Positions 16,174 to 24,668 of a DNA stretch of 64,000 nucleotides are shown piece after piece. Source of the DNA: Stagnimonas sp. (GTDB lineage: Bacteria > Pseudomonadota > Gammaproteobacteria > Nevskiales > Nevskiaceae); assembly GCA_030696045.1 (NCBI GenBank), contig JAUYNO010000036.1:21390-85389 (forward strand), read 5' to 3'. Under the pieces are notes generated by a model. That model was given only the letters and a program-made list of their open reading frames with translations, did no database searches and had not been told where the DNA came from. Made by a program: the position numbers and the translations under genes. Position 1 is the stretch's first letter, and the number at the start of each line of letters is the position of its first letter.

Positions 16174-18976
16174 GGCGACGGCGGACCAGGACGAGGCTCA
16201 GCAGCAGCAGGGCGCTGCTACCGAGGGCGCCACCGGTGGTTTCGGCAGCGGGCGCAGCCGGCGGCGCGGTACCGGCGGCCTGGTCCTCGCCGTCGAGCTG
16301 ACCGTCGAGATCGCGGTCGATACCGATACGCGCGCCATTGCCCGGCGGCACCGCCGTGAACGTGAGTGTCTGGCCCTCGACCTCGGCCAGCGCCAGCAGG
16401 GCGGTGGTGGTGAAGGGCGGCTCGCTGGCGCGGTCGCCGCGCCACTGGCCGTCCTGGTACAGAGCGCCGCGCGCCGCGCCGTCCCAGACGCCCTTCACCA
16501 CCAGCTCGGCCTCGCCAGCCTCGGCGCGGGCGATCAGGAGCGCCAGGCGCTCCTGCACCGAGGGGTCGTCGAGGCGGTCGGCCGAGACCGAGAGCTGCTG
16601 GCCGACGATGGGCGCGAGGCCGGTGTCTAGGCTGAGGATGAAGGCCTCGACATTGGCCTTCTTCTCCGCCGGGGTCAGGCCATTGCTGTTGGGCAGCGGC
16701 GAGAACAGGTTCTGCGGATGCTCCAGGAAGGTAGCGATGCTGGAGATGCTGCCGTCGTGGGTGTAACCGAAGCCGCGCACCTGCTCGCCGACCAGGGCTT
16801 CGGCGGCGCCAGTGATGGTGCCGGCGGCGACGCCGAACATGCCGACCTTCTGGTACAGGTTGCGCAGCTGAGCGATCTTGAAATCGTCCTGCTCGGAACT
16901 GATCTGCGCGGTCTGCGCGATGGCGCCGGTGGTGGTCTGCGGCAGGGCGTGGCAGGAGCCGCAGGCCTGGTTGTCGTCCGGGATCGGTACGAATTCGTTG
17001 TCGTTCCAGAGGCTGCGGCCGGCGGCCTCGGCGGCGCTGTCCTGGTTGTCCAGGCCTTTGATCGGGTTGGGCGGGTAGCGCACTTGCAGCATGAAGTCGG
17101 CGAAGGCCTGCATGTCGGCAGCGTTCAACTGCTCGGCGCGGCCCTGCAGGCCGGTGAAGGCGGGATTGAAGCGCAGGAAGGCGGCGTTCTCGTCCAGATA
17201 GTCGCCGTCGGGATCGACCTCGCCGTCCAGGCTTAGCGCGCCGGTTTTGTCGCCGCGCCAGTGCATGGGGCCGGAGCCGGTCAGGCCGCGCAGGCTCTGG
17301 GTGGTCATCGGCCCCTTCATCGGGTGGAAGGGCGTACCAGGCTGGCCTGCCGGTCCGAGCAGTCCGCCCAGGCCACCGAGCAGCGCGGTAGCGGCCGGAT
17401 TGCGGACATTCGGATTCGGCGTCACCACGCCGAAGGGATTGCCGAGGTCCCAGGCGATCTGATCCAGATCGCCGAACAAATGGCAGGAATGGCAGGAGAC
17501 GTCGCCGTGGCCGGAGGTGGTGCTGGCGTCGTAGAGAAACTGGCGGCCCAGGGTGATGGACGCCGGCTCCGGGTTGTAGGGCAGCGGCAGGGTGCTGACG
17601 CTGCGTCGCGCGGGATCGGCCGGATGTTCGACCCAGGACAGGCTCTGGTCTAGGCGGTTCATCACATACAGGCGGTCGCGACCGGCATCGAGTGCCAGGC
17701 CGCTGGGCCCCATGCCGACACGAATCAGGCCCTTGACCACCTGTCCGCTTTCCAGGGCGTCAGTGTCGAACACGCCGATCTTGCCGGAGCCGAAGCCGGC
17801 GACATATACGGTCTGGCCATCCGCCGAAAACACCATATCCATCGGCGTCGCCAGGCTCTGGTCGATTTCCACTTGCGGCCCGGTGCCGGTCGCGTAGTCG
17901 ATGTGCGGATTCAGGTGCACCGCCTGCACCGCGCGGGCGCTGTTGCCGTCGATGATGCTGATACGGTTGGGCGCGAAGCGGCCGCTGAGCACGGGCTCGA
18001 AGCGTTGCTCGTTGAGCGCCTCGGTATTGCTGGCGTAGAGCCGGCCGTTGCTCGGCCGGACGGCCAAGTTGTAGATCACCGTGCCGACCCCCGACACGGC
18101 GGATACCACGCTGGGCAGATCGGCCTTGGCGTCGATGCGGAAGACGTCGTAGTCCGGCAGCGAGAACGGCACCTGGGCCGACCAGTCGCGATCCAGTTCA
18201 TCCAGCCAGTTCCCGCTTTTCAGGCGCACGATCAGACCGACCTCGGGCCAGTCCGGTGTGGCGCCTTCGGGCGGTGGCGGCAAGCCGCCATTGCCCGAGA
18301 CCAGGGGCTGAGCCAGGGTGGTGGTCTGATTGCCGCTGGCGAACACGGCGGCGTAGACGGTGGCGCCATCGGGCGAGGCGGCGAGGGCACGCGGGGTATC
18401 GCCGAACAGCTGGACGATGGTCAGCGGAGTGCCCCCCAACGGCGCGCCAAGTTGATCGGCATCGAACACCCAGACATCGGCGCGGCCGACACCCTCGGTG
18501 CTCAACTGTGGATCGCCGGGGCGGTTCTGGCCACGGTGGGCGGCGCTGATGAAGGCGCGGTCGCGCTGCTCGCCGGCGAAGACAATGTCGCGCGGCTCGT
18601 CGCCGACCAGCAGAGTGCGGGTGACTTGCGAGAGGCCGGGTTGATCCGGATTGATCTCGACGATGCTGATGCTGTCGGAGAGGTGGTTGACCACCCAGGC
18701 TTCGGTGCGGCCTTCGTGCTCGCGCAGGGCGACGGCCACCGGTTCCAGGCCGACTGGGATTTCGGCTTCGAGGACGAGGCCGCTGTCGCTGGCGCGGTAG
18801 ACGGTCAGCCGGTTGTCGGGCGTGTTGACCGCGTACAGGCGGCTGCCGTCGGCGGACAGCGCCAACGGCCGCACATGGGCGGATTCAAAGGCGGTGAAGG
18901 GCTCGGCGGCGCCCGCGCTGGCGGTCGCCAGGCACAGCAGGCTGGCGCCCAACAGGCTGGGCAGCTGGATGCGCAT
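16166..18976 (-). CDS. YVTN beta-propeller/di-heme cytochrome c peroxidase-like protein with GlyGly-CTERM tail
   Basis: 936 aa. Signal peptide residues 1-23 (ASAGA-A). Residues 28-450 contain repeated YVTN-type blades (PLALSADGSRLYAVNTPDNRL). The C-terminal half holds two haem-binding motifs, CHSCH at 495-499 and CGSCH at 672-676, in a MauG/cytochrome c peroxidase-like layout (AWDLGNPFG, MHWRGDK). It ends in ETTGGALG, a hydrophobic helix and RRRRG, a GlyGly-CTERM sorting tail expected to be processed by a rhombosortase. The start ATG 18976 is chosen by signal peptide; upstream codons lie in the paralogue. It is a tandem duplicate of the 18993-21845 gene. Substrate unknown. Confidence 0.8.
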   Translation of the reverse strand: MRIQLPSLLGASLLCLATASAGAAEPFTAFESAHVRPLALSADGSRLYAVNTPDNRLTVYRASDSGLVLEAEIPVGLEPVAVALREHEGRTEAWVVNHLSDSISIVEINPDQPGLSQVTRTLLVGDEPRDIVFAGEQRDRAFISAAHRGQNRPGDPQLSTEGVGRADVWVFDADQLGAPLGGTPLTIVQLFGDTPRALAASPDGATVYAAVFASGNQTTTLAQPLVSGNGGLPPPPEGATPDWPEVGLIVRLKSGNWLDELDRDWSAQVPFSLPDYDVFRIDAKADLPSVVSAVSGVGTVIYNLAVRPSNGRLYASNTEALNEQRFEPVLSGRFAPNRISIIDGNSARAVQAVHLNPHIDYATGTGPQVEIDQSLATPMDMVFSADGQTVYVAGFGSGKIGVFDTDALESGQVVKGLIRVGMGPSGLALDAGRDRLYVMNRLDQSLSWVEHPADPARRSVSTLPLPYNPEPASITLGRQFLYDASTTSGHGDVSCHSCHLFGDLDQIAWDLGNPFGVVTPNPNVRNPAATALLGGLGGLLGPAGQPGTPFHPMKGPMTTQSLRGLTGSGPMHWRGDKTGALSLDGEVDPDGDYLDENAAFLRFNPAFTGLQGRAEQLNAADMQAFADFMLQVRYPPNPIKGLDNQDSAAEAAGRSLWNDNEFVPIPDDNQACGSCHALPQTTTGAIAQTAQISSEQDDFKIAQLRNLYQKVGMFGVAAGTITGAAEALVGEQVRGFGYTHDGSISSIATFLEHPQNLFSPLPNSNGLTPAEKKANVEAFILSLDTGLAPIVGQQLSVSADRLDDPSVQERLALLIARAEAGEAELVVKGVWDGAARGALYQDGQWRGDRASEPPFTTTALLALAEVEGQTLTFTAVPPGNGARIGIDRDLDGQLDGEDQAAGTAPPAAPAAETTGGALGSSALLLLSLVLVRRRRG

Positions 18977-18992
18977 GGCTGGTTCCCCTGGC

Positions 18993-21845
18993 TTAGCGCT
19001 GTGGCTGGGGATGACCGAGTGGTGGGGTTCGGCGTCGCTGCCGGCCCAGCAGCAGGAGCACCAGCAAGGACAGCAGCAGCGACGGGTCCAGCACGCCGCC
19101 ACGGTTGCCGCCTTCCTCGGCGCTGGGATCGGCGGGAGCCGGGCTGGCGGCCTTGGCGTCGCCGTCGAGTACGCCATCGAGGTCGCGGTCGATGCCGATG
19201 CGCTCGCCATCCCCGGGCGGGACCGCCGTCAGCGTCAGCGTCTGGCCCTCGACCGCCGCCAGTTCCAGCAACTGCGGGCTGGACAGCGCCGGCTCAGCGG
19301 CTCGGTCGGTACGGAACTGGCCGCCGGGCTGATACAGGGCGCCGCGCGCGGCGCCGTCCCACCAGCCCTTGACCACCAGTTCGGCATCGCCGGCCTCGGC
19401 GCGCGCCAGCAGCAGGGTCAGGCGGTCCAGCACGGCGGTGTCTTCGGCAGTCGCTGGCGACAGCGTCAACTGCTGGCCGACGATGGGCTTGAGACCGGTG
19501 TCGGTGGCCAGGATGAAGGCCTCCAGCGCCGCCCGGCGGTCTGGCGAAATGGCCGGCGCGGTGGGGTCGGGGATCGGATTGCCGGCGGTCGGGAACGGCA
19601 GGAAGGTGAAGTTGTGTAGGAAGGTGTCGATGGTGTCGATGCTGCCGTCGTGGGTGAAGCCGAAGCCGCGCACCTGGTCGCCCAGGTAGTTGGGCAGCGC
19701 GAGCGTGATCTGGCCCTGCAGCGACAGCGTCATGCCCAGCGGCACGCCAAACTTGCCGACCCTCGTGTACATGTTGCGGAAGTGCGGAATCTTGAAAAAC
19801 CGCGTGGTCTCGAAGCCGGCGGAGGCGGCGAGACCGGTAGTCGTGATCGGCAACTGGTGGCATTCGTTGCAGGCGAAGGCGCCGGCAAACGCGGTCGCGT
19901 CGTCCATGTAGATTTCGCGGCCCTCCGCCTCCAGTTCGCTGTCGGCGTTGTCGAGTGCCTTGATCGGACTGGGCGGGTAGCGCACCTTGAGGGCGAAGTT
20001 CGCATAGGCGTCCATCTGCTCGGTGCCGAGTTCCTCGGCGCGTCCCTGCAGGCCGACGAAGGCGCCGTTGAAACGCAGGAAGGCCGCGTGCTCGTCGAGA
20101 AAATCGCCGTTGGGATCAATCGCGCCGTCCAGGCCCAGGCCGCCGGTCTTGTCGCCGCGCCAATGCATCGGCCCGGCATCGGCCATGCCGCGCAGGCTCT
20201 GCGTCGTCATCGGCCCCTTCATCGGGTGAAAAGTCTCATCCAGGGCCTGGTTGCCGACACCGGTCACGTTGGCCTTCTCGTTCGGATTCTGCGTGACCGA
20301 GCCGAAGGGGTTGCCCAGATCCCAGGCCAGGTGGTCGGTGTCGGCGAACACATGGCAGGTGTGGCAGGACAGATCGCCGTGGCCGGAGCTGATGCGGGCG
20401 TCGTAGAGGAACTGGCGACCGTCCTTGACCGCCTGCGGGGTCGGGTCGTAGGGCAGCGCGACGCGCGCCAGCTCCTTGCGCTTTTCGGCCTTGGAGGCGC
20501 TGGCGATGACGGAGATGCTGCCCTCCAGCCGGTTCATCACGTAGAGGCGATCTCGCGCGTCGTCGAGCGCAAGCCCGCTCGGACCCTGGCCGACCCGGAT
20601 CATCTGCTTGTCGATCTGCCCCGACTCGAGCGCGTCGGTGCCGAACAGGCCGACGGCGTCGGAACTGAAGCCGGCGACAAAGACCCGCGCGCCGTCGGCG
20701 GAAAACACCAGGTCTGCCGGGCTCGCCAGCGACTGGTCGATCTCGACCAGGGTGCCGGTCGGCACGGAGTAGTCGATGTGCGGATTGAGATGCACCGGCG
20801 TGACCGCCCCGCCCTTGATCACCGACACGCGGTTCTGCGCGAACTTGCCGGTCATCATCGGCTCGAAGCGCACTTCGTTGAACGCCTCGGTGTTGCTCAC
20901 GTAGACCGCGCCGTTGTCCGGACGCACGGCCATGTTGAACAGCATGGTGCCGACGCCAGCGATCTTCGCCGTCTCGCTCGGCGGATTCGCGGTTGCGTCG
21001 ATCTGGAACAGGTCGTAGTCCGGCAGCGAGAACGGCACCAGCGCGCTCCAGTCCTTGCCGGTCTCGTCGACCCAGGTGCCATCCACGTTCTTCACGATCA
21101 GTCCGGTCACGGGCCCGTCCGGCGTCGCGCCCTCGGGCGCCGGCGGCAGGCCGCCGAAGCTCGAGACGGCCGGCGAGGGAATCGCCGTGGTCTTGCTGCC
21201 GGACGCAAACACCGCCGCATACACGGTGCTGCCGTCCGGGGTGGCGGCCAGGGCGCGCGGCGTGTCGCCGAACAGCTGCAGGATGGTCAGCGGAGTGCCA
21301 GCCAGGGCCGCGCCGAGTTGGTTCGCGTCGAACACCCAGACATCGGCGCGACCGATGCCCTCGGTGTTCAGCTGCGAGTCGCCGGGGCGGTTCTGGCCGC
21401 GATGGGCGGCGCTGACGAAGGCGCGGTCGTGCTGCGCGCCAGCGAACACGATATCGCGCGGCTCGTCGCCAACCAGCAGGGTGCGAGTGACTTGTGAGAG
21501 CCGGGGCTGATCCGGATTGATCTCGACCACGCTGATGCTGTCGGAAAGGTGGTTGACCACCCAAGCCTCGGTGCGGCCAGCGGCGTTGGTGCGCAGCGCT
21601 ACCGCCACCGGCTCCAGGCCGACCGGAATCTCGGCTTCCAGGCTCAGGCCCGCGTCGGTGGTGCGGTAGATGGTGAGCCGGTTGTCCGGCGTGTTGACGG
21701 CATACAGCCGCTGGCCATCGCTGGACAGTGCCAGCGGCCGCACATGGGCGGACTCGAAGCTTTGAAGGGCCTGGGCCGTGTCCAGCTGGCAAAGGACCAG
21801 CGCTACCGTCAAAGCCCGAACAATTCGGGCGGCATGCCTGAGCAT
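18993..21845 (-). CDS. YVTN beta-propeller/di-heme cytochrome c peroxidase-like protein
   Basis: 950 aa, the first gene of the envelope operon and paralogous along its length to the next gene. Signal peptide residues 1-25 (AQA-L). An N-terminal YVTN-type propeller is followed by a peroxidase-like region with haem motifs CHTCH (494-498) and CNECH (659-663). The C-terminus (EEGGNRGGVLD, long hydrophobic helix, RQRRR) is GlyGly-CTERM-like but carries about 10 extra polar residues. Start: ATG 21845 is preceded by GGAGAG at good spacing; a GTG at 21875 has none. Probably exported, using c-type haem for oxidation chemistry. The reaction is not deducible. Confidence 0.8.
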   Translation of the reverse strand: MLRHAARIVRALTVALVLCQLDTAQALQSFESAHVRPLALSSDGQRLYAVNTPDNRLTIYRTTDAGLSLEAEIPVGLEPVAVALRTNAAGRTEAWVVNHLSDSISVVEINPDQPRLSQVTRTLLVGDEPRDIVFAGAQHDRAFVSAAHRGQNRPGDSQLNTEGIGRADVWVFDANQLGAALAGTPLTILQLFGDTPRALAATPDGSTVYAAVFASGSKTTAIPSPAVSSFGGLPPAPEGATPDGPVTGLIVKNVDGTWVDETGKDWSALVPFSLPDYDLFQIDATANPPSETAKIAGVGTMLFNMAVRPDNGAVYVSNTEAFNEVRFEPMMTGKFAQNRVSVIKGGAVTPVHLNPHIDYSVPTGTLVEIDQSLASPADLVFSADGARVFVAGFSSDAVGLFGTDALESGQIDKQMIRVGQGPSGLALDDARDRLYVMNRLEGSISVIASASKAEKRKELARVALPYDPTPQAVKDGRQFLYDARISSGHGDLSCHTCHVFADTDHLAWDLGNPFGSVTQNPNEKANVTGVGNQALDETFHPMKGPMTTQSLRGMADAGPMHWRGDKTGGLGLDGAIDPNGDFLDEHAAFLRFNGAFVGLQGRAEELGTEQMDAYANFALKVRYPPSPIKALDNADSELEAEGREIYMDDATAFAGAFACNECHQLPITTTGLAASAGFETTRFFKIPHFRNMYTRVGKFGVPLGMTLSLQGQITLALPNYLGDQVRGFGFTHDGSIDTIDTFLHNFTFLPFPTAGNPIPDPTAPAISPDRRAALEAFILATDTGLKPIVGQQLTLSPATAEDTAVLDRLTLLLARAEAGDAELVVKGWWDGAARGALYQPGGQFRTDRAAEPALSSPQLLELAAVEGQTLTLTAVPPGDGERIGIDRDLDGVLDGDAKAASPAPADPSAEEGGNRGGVLDPSLLLSLLVLLLLGRQRRRTPPLGHPQPQR

Positions 21846-21902
21846 TTTCTCTCTCCAGAAAGCCAGTGTTCGCACCTGTCATCCGAATTAAACGGAACGC
21901 AG

Positions 21903-21950
21903 GTATTAATAATTGGTCTGTAGAGTCAATAAACAGGGAATCCTTGTCAA
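21903..21950 (-). promoter_or_regulatory. Candidate promoter region of the cytochrome operon
   Basis: This AT-rich stretch lies in an otherwise GC-rich gap (21846-22068). On the minus strand it holds TTGACA (21950-21945), TTGACT (21929-21924) and a TAATAC/TATTAA -10-like cluster (21912-21903). TTGACT is 15 nt from TAATAC, shorter than ideal, so the exact boxes are uncertain. The rest of the gap shows nothing recognisable apart from the ribosome-binding site of the gene. Confidence 0.35.
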
Positions 21951-22068
21951 TGACCGCTTGTCGGTTTGCGGGCTGCTGTCCGCCCGGTCGTGCGCGGACG
22001 GCGTGCGCGGGGCACAAAACTCCGCGCGGGGGTGCGCTGACCGCGCGCTGCCGCAGGCCCCGCCGGAT

Positions 22069-23244
22069 TCAGAACAGCCAGGCGCCGATCAGGCCCGCCA
22101 GGGCGCCGCAGACGACGCCGGACCAGACCAGCAGGGGCTCTTCGTCGCGCACCGCCGAGCGCAGCAGCTCGCCGTAGGCTTCCGGCGGCAGCGTGGCAAG
22201 GCGGTCGACCAGACTGCGCGCCACTTCCTTGCGGATGTCTTCCGGCAAGTCGACCTGCGCCAGCAGCGGCGGAGCATGGATGGTCATCGCCGTGGTCATC
22301 GCCTGGATCGCCTGTTCGGCGCTGCGCGCGCCCATGGCCATCGCCAGCAGGGCGGTGGAACCGCCGGTGGTGCGCGCCAGCTCGTCGCGCAGCGCGCGCG
22401 CGCAAAGCTGCTCGAAGACCTGGCCGCGCGCGGCCAGATGCAGGGTCAGGGCGCCGAAGGTAATCAGTTCACCCAGCGCCAGTTCGGCGAGCAGGCGCGC
22501 GGTATCGCCCTGACGCCGATGGATCAGGCCCTGCAGCACGAAGGGCCCCAGTCGGACCGGGCGGCGTGGCTCGAACACCAGCAGGATCGCCAGCCAGTTG
22601 GTAAGCCCGCCGACCAGGGCGCCGCCGATTGCGGACAGGGCCATGCTGGGCCACCAGGCCCAGAGTGCCGATACCGGCAGGGCCAGCAGGGCGCCTAGCA
22701 CCGCGCCACTCCAGACCACGAAGCGGAACTCGCGACGGCCGGTACTGCGAAAGGCGCGGGTCAGCAGCTCCGGGCGGGCGGCGATGCGCTCGCCGATCAG
22801 CGCGGCCAGGTCCAGATAGCGCTCGGGCTCCTGCTGCAGGGCGCGCAATATCTGCTCGGTGATCCGGGTGCTGGCTGGTCGCAGCTGGCGCCGCCATTCC
22901 TCCTGCACCGCCGGCCGCAGCCGCGCCCAGTGACTGGGATTGACGCTGGACAGCATGGCGTTGAGCAGGGTGTCGACGCCCGGCCCCAGCTGGCGCTCGG
23001 CCTCGGCCGCCATGCGCGCCGGATCGACCGGCGCCAGCAGGGCGCGCGGACTGGCGATATCGGTCAGCACTCGGCGGGAAAAATCGCTCGCCAGTGCGGC
23101 CGCCTTGCGCGGCAGGATGCCCTGCATCCGCAGCGGCCCGAGCCGGAGCGGCCGCTGCGGATGCAGGGTCAGGAAGATCGCCAGGCAGTTGGTGCCGCCG
23201 CCCACCGCCGCGTTCAGCAGCGGAATCCACAGCCAGGCGTTCAT
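22069..23244 (-). CDS. DUF445 family membrane protein
   Basis: 391 aa. Both halves contain the DUF445 signature: a hydrophobic N-terminal helix with GGGTNCLAIFLTLHPQRPLRLGP, repeated near residue 200 as GGLTNWLAILLVFEPRRPVRLGPF. The protein ends in a hydrophobic helix (VVCGALAGLIGAWLF). DUF445 proteins are inner-membrane proteins of unknown role. It is the last gene of the catabolic operon and its ATG overlaps the end of the preceding 251-aa gene by 4 nt, so it may serve the pathway, for example in envelope organisation. That is an inference. Confidence 0.8.
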   Translation of the reverse strand: MNAWLWIPLLNAAVGGGTNCLAIFLTLHPQRPLRLGPLRMQGILPRKAAALASDFSRRVLTDIASPRALLAPVDPARMAAEAERQLGPGVDTLLNAMLSSVNPSHWARLRPAVQEEWRRQLRPASTRITEQILRALQQEPERYLDLAALIGERIAARPELLTRAFRSTGRREFRFVVWSGAVLGALLALPVSALWAWWPSMALSAIGGALVGGLTNWLAILLVFEPRRPVRLGPFVLQGLIHRRQGDTARLLAELALGELITFGALTLHLAARGQVFEQLCARALRDELARTTGGSTALLAMAMGARSAEQAIQAMTTAMTIHAPPLLAQVDLPEDIRKEVARSLVDRLATLPPEAYGELLRSAVRDEEPLLVWSGVVCGALAGLIGAWLF

Positions 23245-23996
23245 GCCAGCGCGGCGGTGGGCGCGGCCTCACCCCAGGCGCGCCGCGACGGCTCGGGCAG
23301 GGTCGCCAGCAGGCTGCGCAGCCGTCGCTGCTGGAGTGGTTCGAGCACGGCAGTCAGTTCGATCAGCGCAGACATCGCGGCCCCCTCGGCGGCACAGCCC
23401 AGCAACTGCAGGATGGCATTGTCGTCGAAGCTGTCGACCACCGGCCGCAGGCAACGCTTGTCACCGACATAGGCGGCAATCGCCAGCAGCTCGGCCGGGT
23501 CGGCAATCTCGGCCGCGAGCCGGGTGACGGTGGTCGCCGGCAGTTGTTCGACCACGGTGCCCATCACCGCGTACTCGCCGCGCGCGAGCAGCTGCTGGAG
23601 CGTGGTCGACAGCAATTCCGGCGGCAACGCCGCCAGCAGCGGCGCAGCGCGGTCGGGGACGAGATGCACCGCCACGTCGGCGAGAAAACCGGGCTCCAGC
23701 CGCTGGCCCAGCAGGGCGGCGCGGGCCGGCGGCAGGAAGGGCGCCAGGGCCGCGATCAGCACCGGGCCGAGATGCTCCTGCGCGATCCGGGCGGCTAGCG
23801 CCGTCGGCAACAGGGCCGAGGCCCTTGCCAGGCGCTCGAAACTGCGCCGATGGCGCTCCATGCCGGCGCTGGCGATGGCCAGCCGCAGCCGCGCCAGCGC
23901 CGAGGCACCACGACTGCGCAGGTAGCCCAGCTCCGCCGCCGGCACCCCCAGCAGGGCCGCGATCCGGCGCGCCTCGACCTCGGCGGCCGCGCTCAC
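23241..23996 (-). CDS. Alpha-helical protein of unknown function
   Basis: 251 aa, predicted soluble and almost entirely helical, rich in Ala and Leu, with repeated helix pairs (PPELLSTTLQQLLARG, PATTVTRLAAEIADPAELLAIAAYV) reminiscent of HEAT- or MgtE-N-like helical repeats. No signal peptide or catalytic motif is seen. The GTG start at 23996 overlaps the previous stop as GTGA, and its end overlaps the DUF445 start, so the three small genes form a unit. I do not recognise the family. Confidence 0.55.
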   Translation of the reverse strand: MSAAAEVEARRIAALLGVPAAELGYLRSRGASALARLRLAIASAGMERHRRSFERLARASALLPTALAARIAQEHLGPVLIAALAPFLPPARAALLGQRLEPGFLADVAVHLVPDRAAPLLAALPPELLSTTLQQLLARGEYAVMGTVVEQLPATTVTRLAAEIADPAELLAIAAYVGDKRCLRPVVDSFDDNAILQLLGCAAEGAAMSALIELTAVLEPLQQRRLRSLLATLPEPSRRAWGEAAPTAALA

Positions 23997-24196
23997 AGGC
24001 CCAGCACCCGGCGCACCGCGCCACGCAGCAGGCCGGGCACCAGCTCCAGGGCCTGTTCCACGGCCTGCATCAGTTCGGCGTCCTGGCGCTCGAACCGGGC
24101 CTCGATCAACTGCTGCAAGCGCGCGCGCACCGTCGGCTCCAGCACCAGGGCCGCCAGGGTCGTCACCAGCGCCGACGGTGGCATGCGGCTGTCCAC
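23993..24196 (-). CDS. Small helical protein of unknown function
   Basis: 67 aa, GTG start at 24196 (an ATG at 24184 is also possible). It consists of two or three amphipathic helices (ARLQQLIEARFERQDAELM, LELVPGLLRGAVRRVL), no signal peptide. It lies 4 nt after the VOC gene and overlaps the next gene by 4 nt (GTGA), which supports it being translated. It resembles, in size and context only, a small partner of the 251-aa helical protein. Confidence 0.5.
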   Translation of the reverse strand: MDSRMPPSALVTTLAALVLEPTVRARLQQLIEARFERQDAELMQAVEQALELVPGLLRGAVRRVLGL

Positions 24197-24200
24197 GGAC

Positions 24201-24668
24201 TCAGCCCAAGACCGGCTCGGGGTCGAACAAGGACGCCGGATCGAACTCCTCCCCCATCGCCCGGTACTCGCCCTGGGGGCGCTCGGCCGCCGGCAGCAGG
24301 TAGCGCAGGCTCAGCGGATTGCCGTCGGGATCGCGGTAGATCAGGGTGGTGACCAGCCCGTTCCGGTTGGCCCGCTCCGGGTAGATATTGCGCTGCTTCA
24401 GCGCCCGGTAACGGGCGGCCAGGTCCTCGAAGCGCGCGGCGACCAGGGCCAGGCCAGGAATGCCGGCGACTTCGCGCGGCCGGTTGGCCAGCTGGGTGTC
24501 GAGCAGCAGCAGGCGGCTGCCATCGGGTCGCCGCAACCAGCACTGCACCGGGTCGCGGTAGTCGATCTCGGCCTCGAGCAGGGCCCGGTACCAGCCGATC
24601 ATCGCGGGGTAGCGCTGGCAGTGCAGTTCCAGGCCGCTCAGGGACAGGCTAGGCAGGGTGTTGTTCAT
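24201..24668 (-). CDS. VOC/glyoxalase-fold protein
   Basis: 155 aa. It has the vicinal-oxygen-chelate pattern: LELHCQRYPAMIGWYRALLEA near the start, LVAARFEDLAARYRALK in the middle, and TTLIYRDPDGNPLSLRYL near residue 115. It is a single VOC domain. The Glu usually found after the DPDGN motif is replaced (LSLRY), so metal binding and catalysis are uncertain. The ATG overlaps the FAD-monooxygenase stop (ATGA), so it is co-translated. It may be an isomerase or accessory protein of the pathway. Confidence 0.7.
   Translation of the reverse strand: MNNTLPSLSLSGLELHCQRYPAMIGWYRALLEAEIDYRDPVQCWLRRPDGSRLLLLDTQLANRPREVAGIPGLALVAARFEDLAARYRALKQRNIYPERANRNGLVTTLIYRDPDGNPLSLRYLLPAAERPQGEYRAMGEEFDPASLFDPEPVLG

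Noticed and set aside
16166..21845. Rhombosortase gene expected with the GlyGly-CTERM proteins
   Set aside because: No rhomboid-like membrane protein with the Ser-His pattern was found among the window genes; it must be elsewhere if present.
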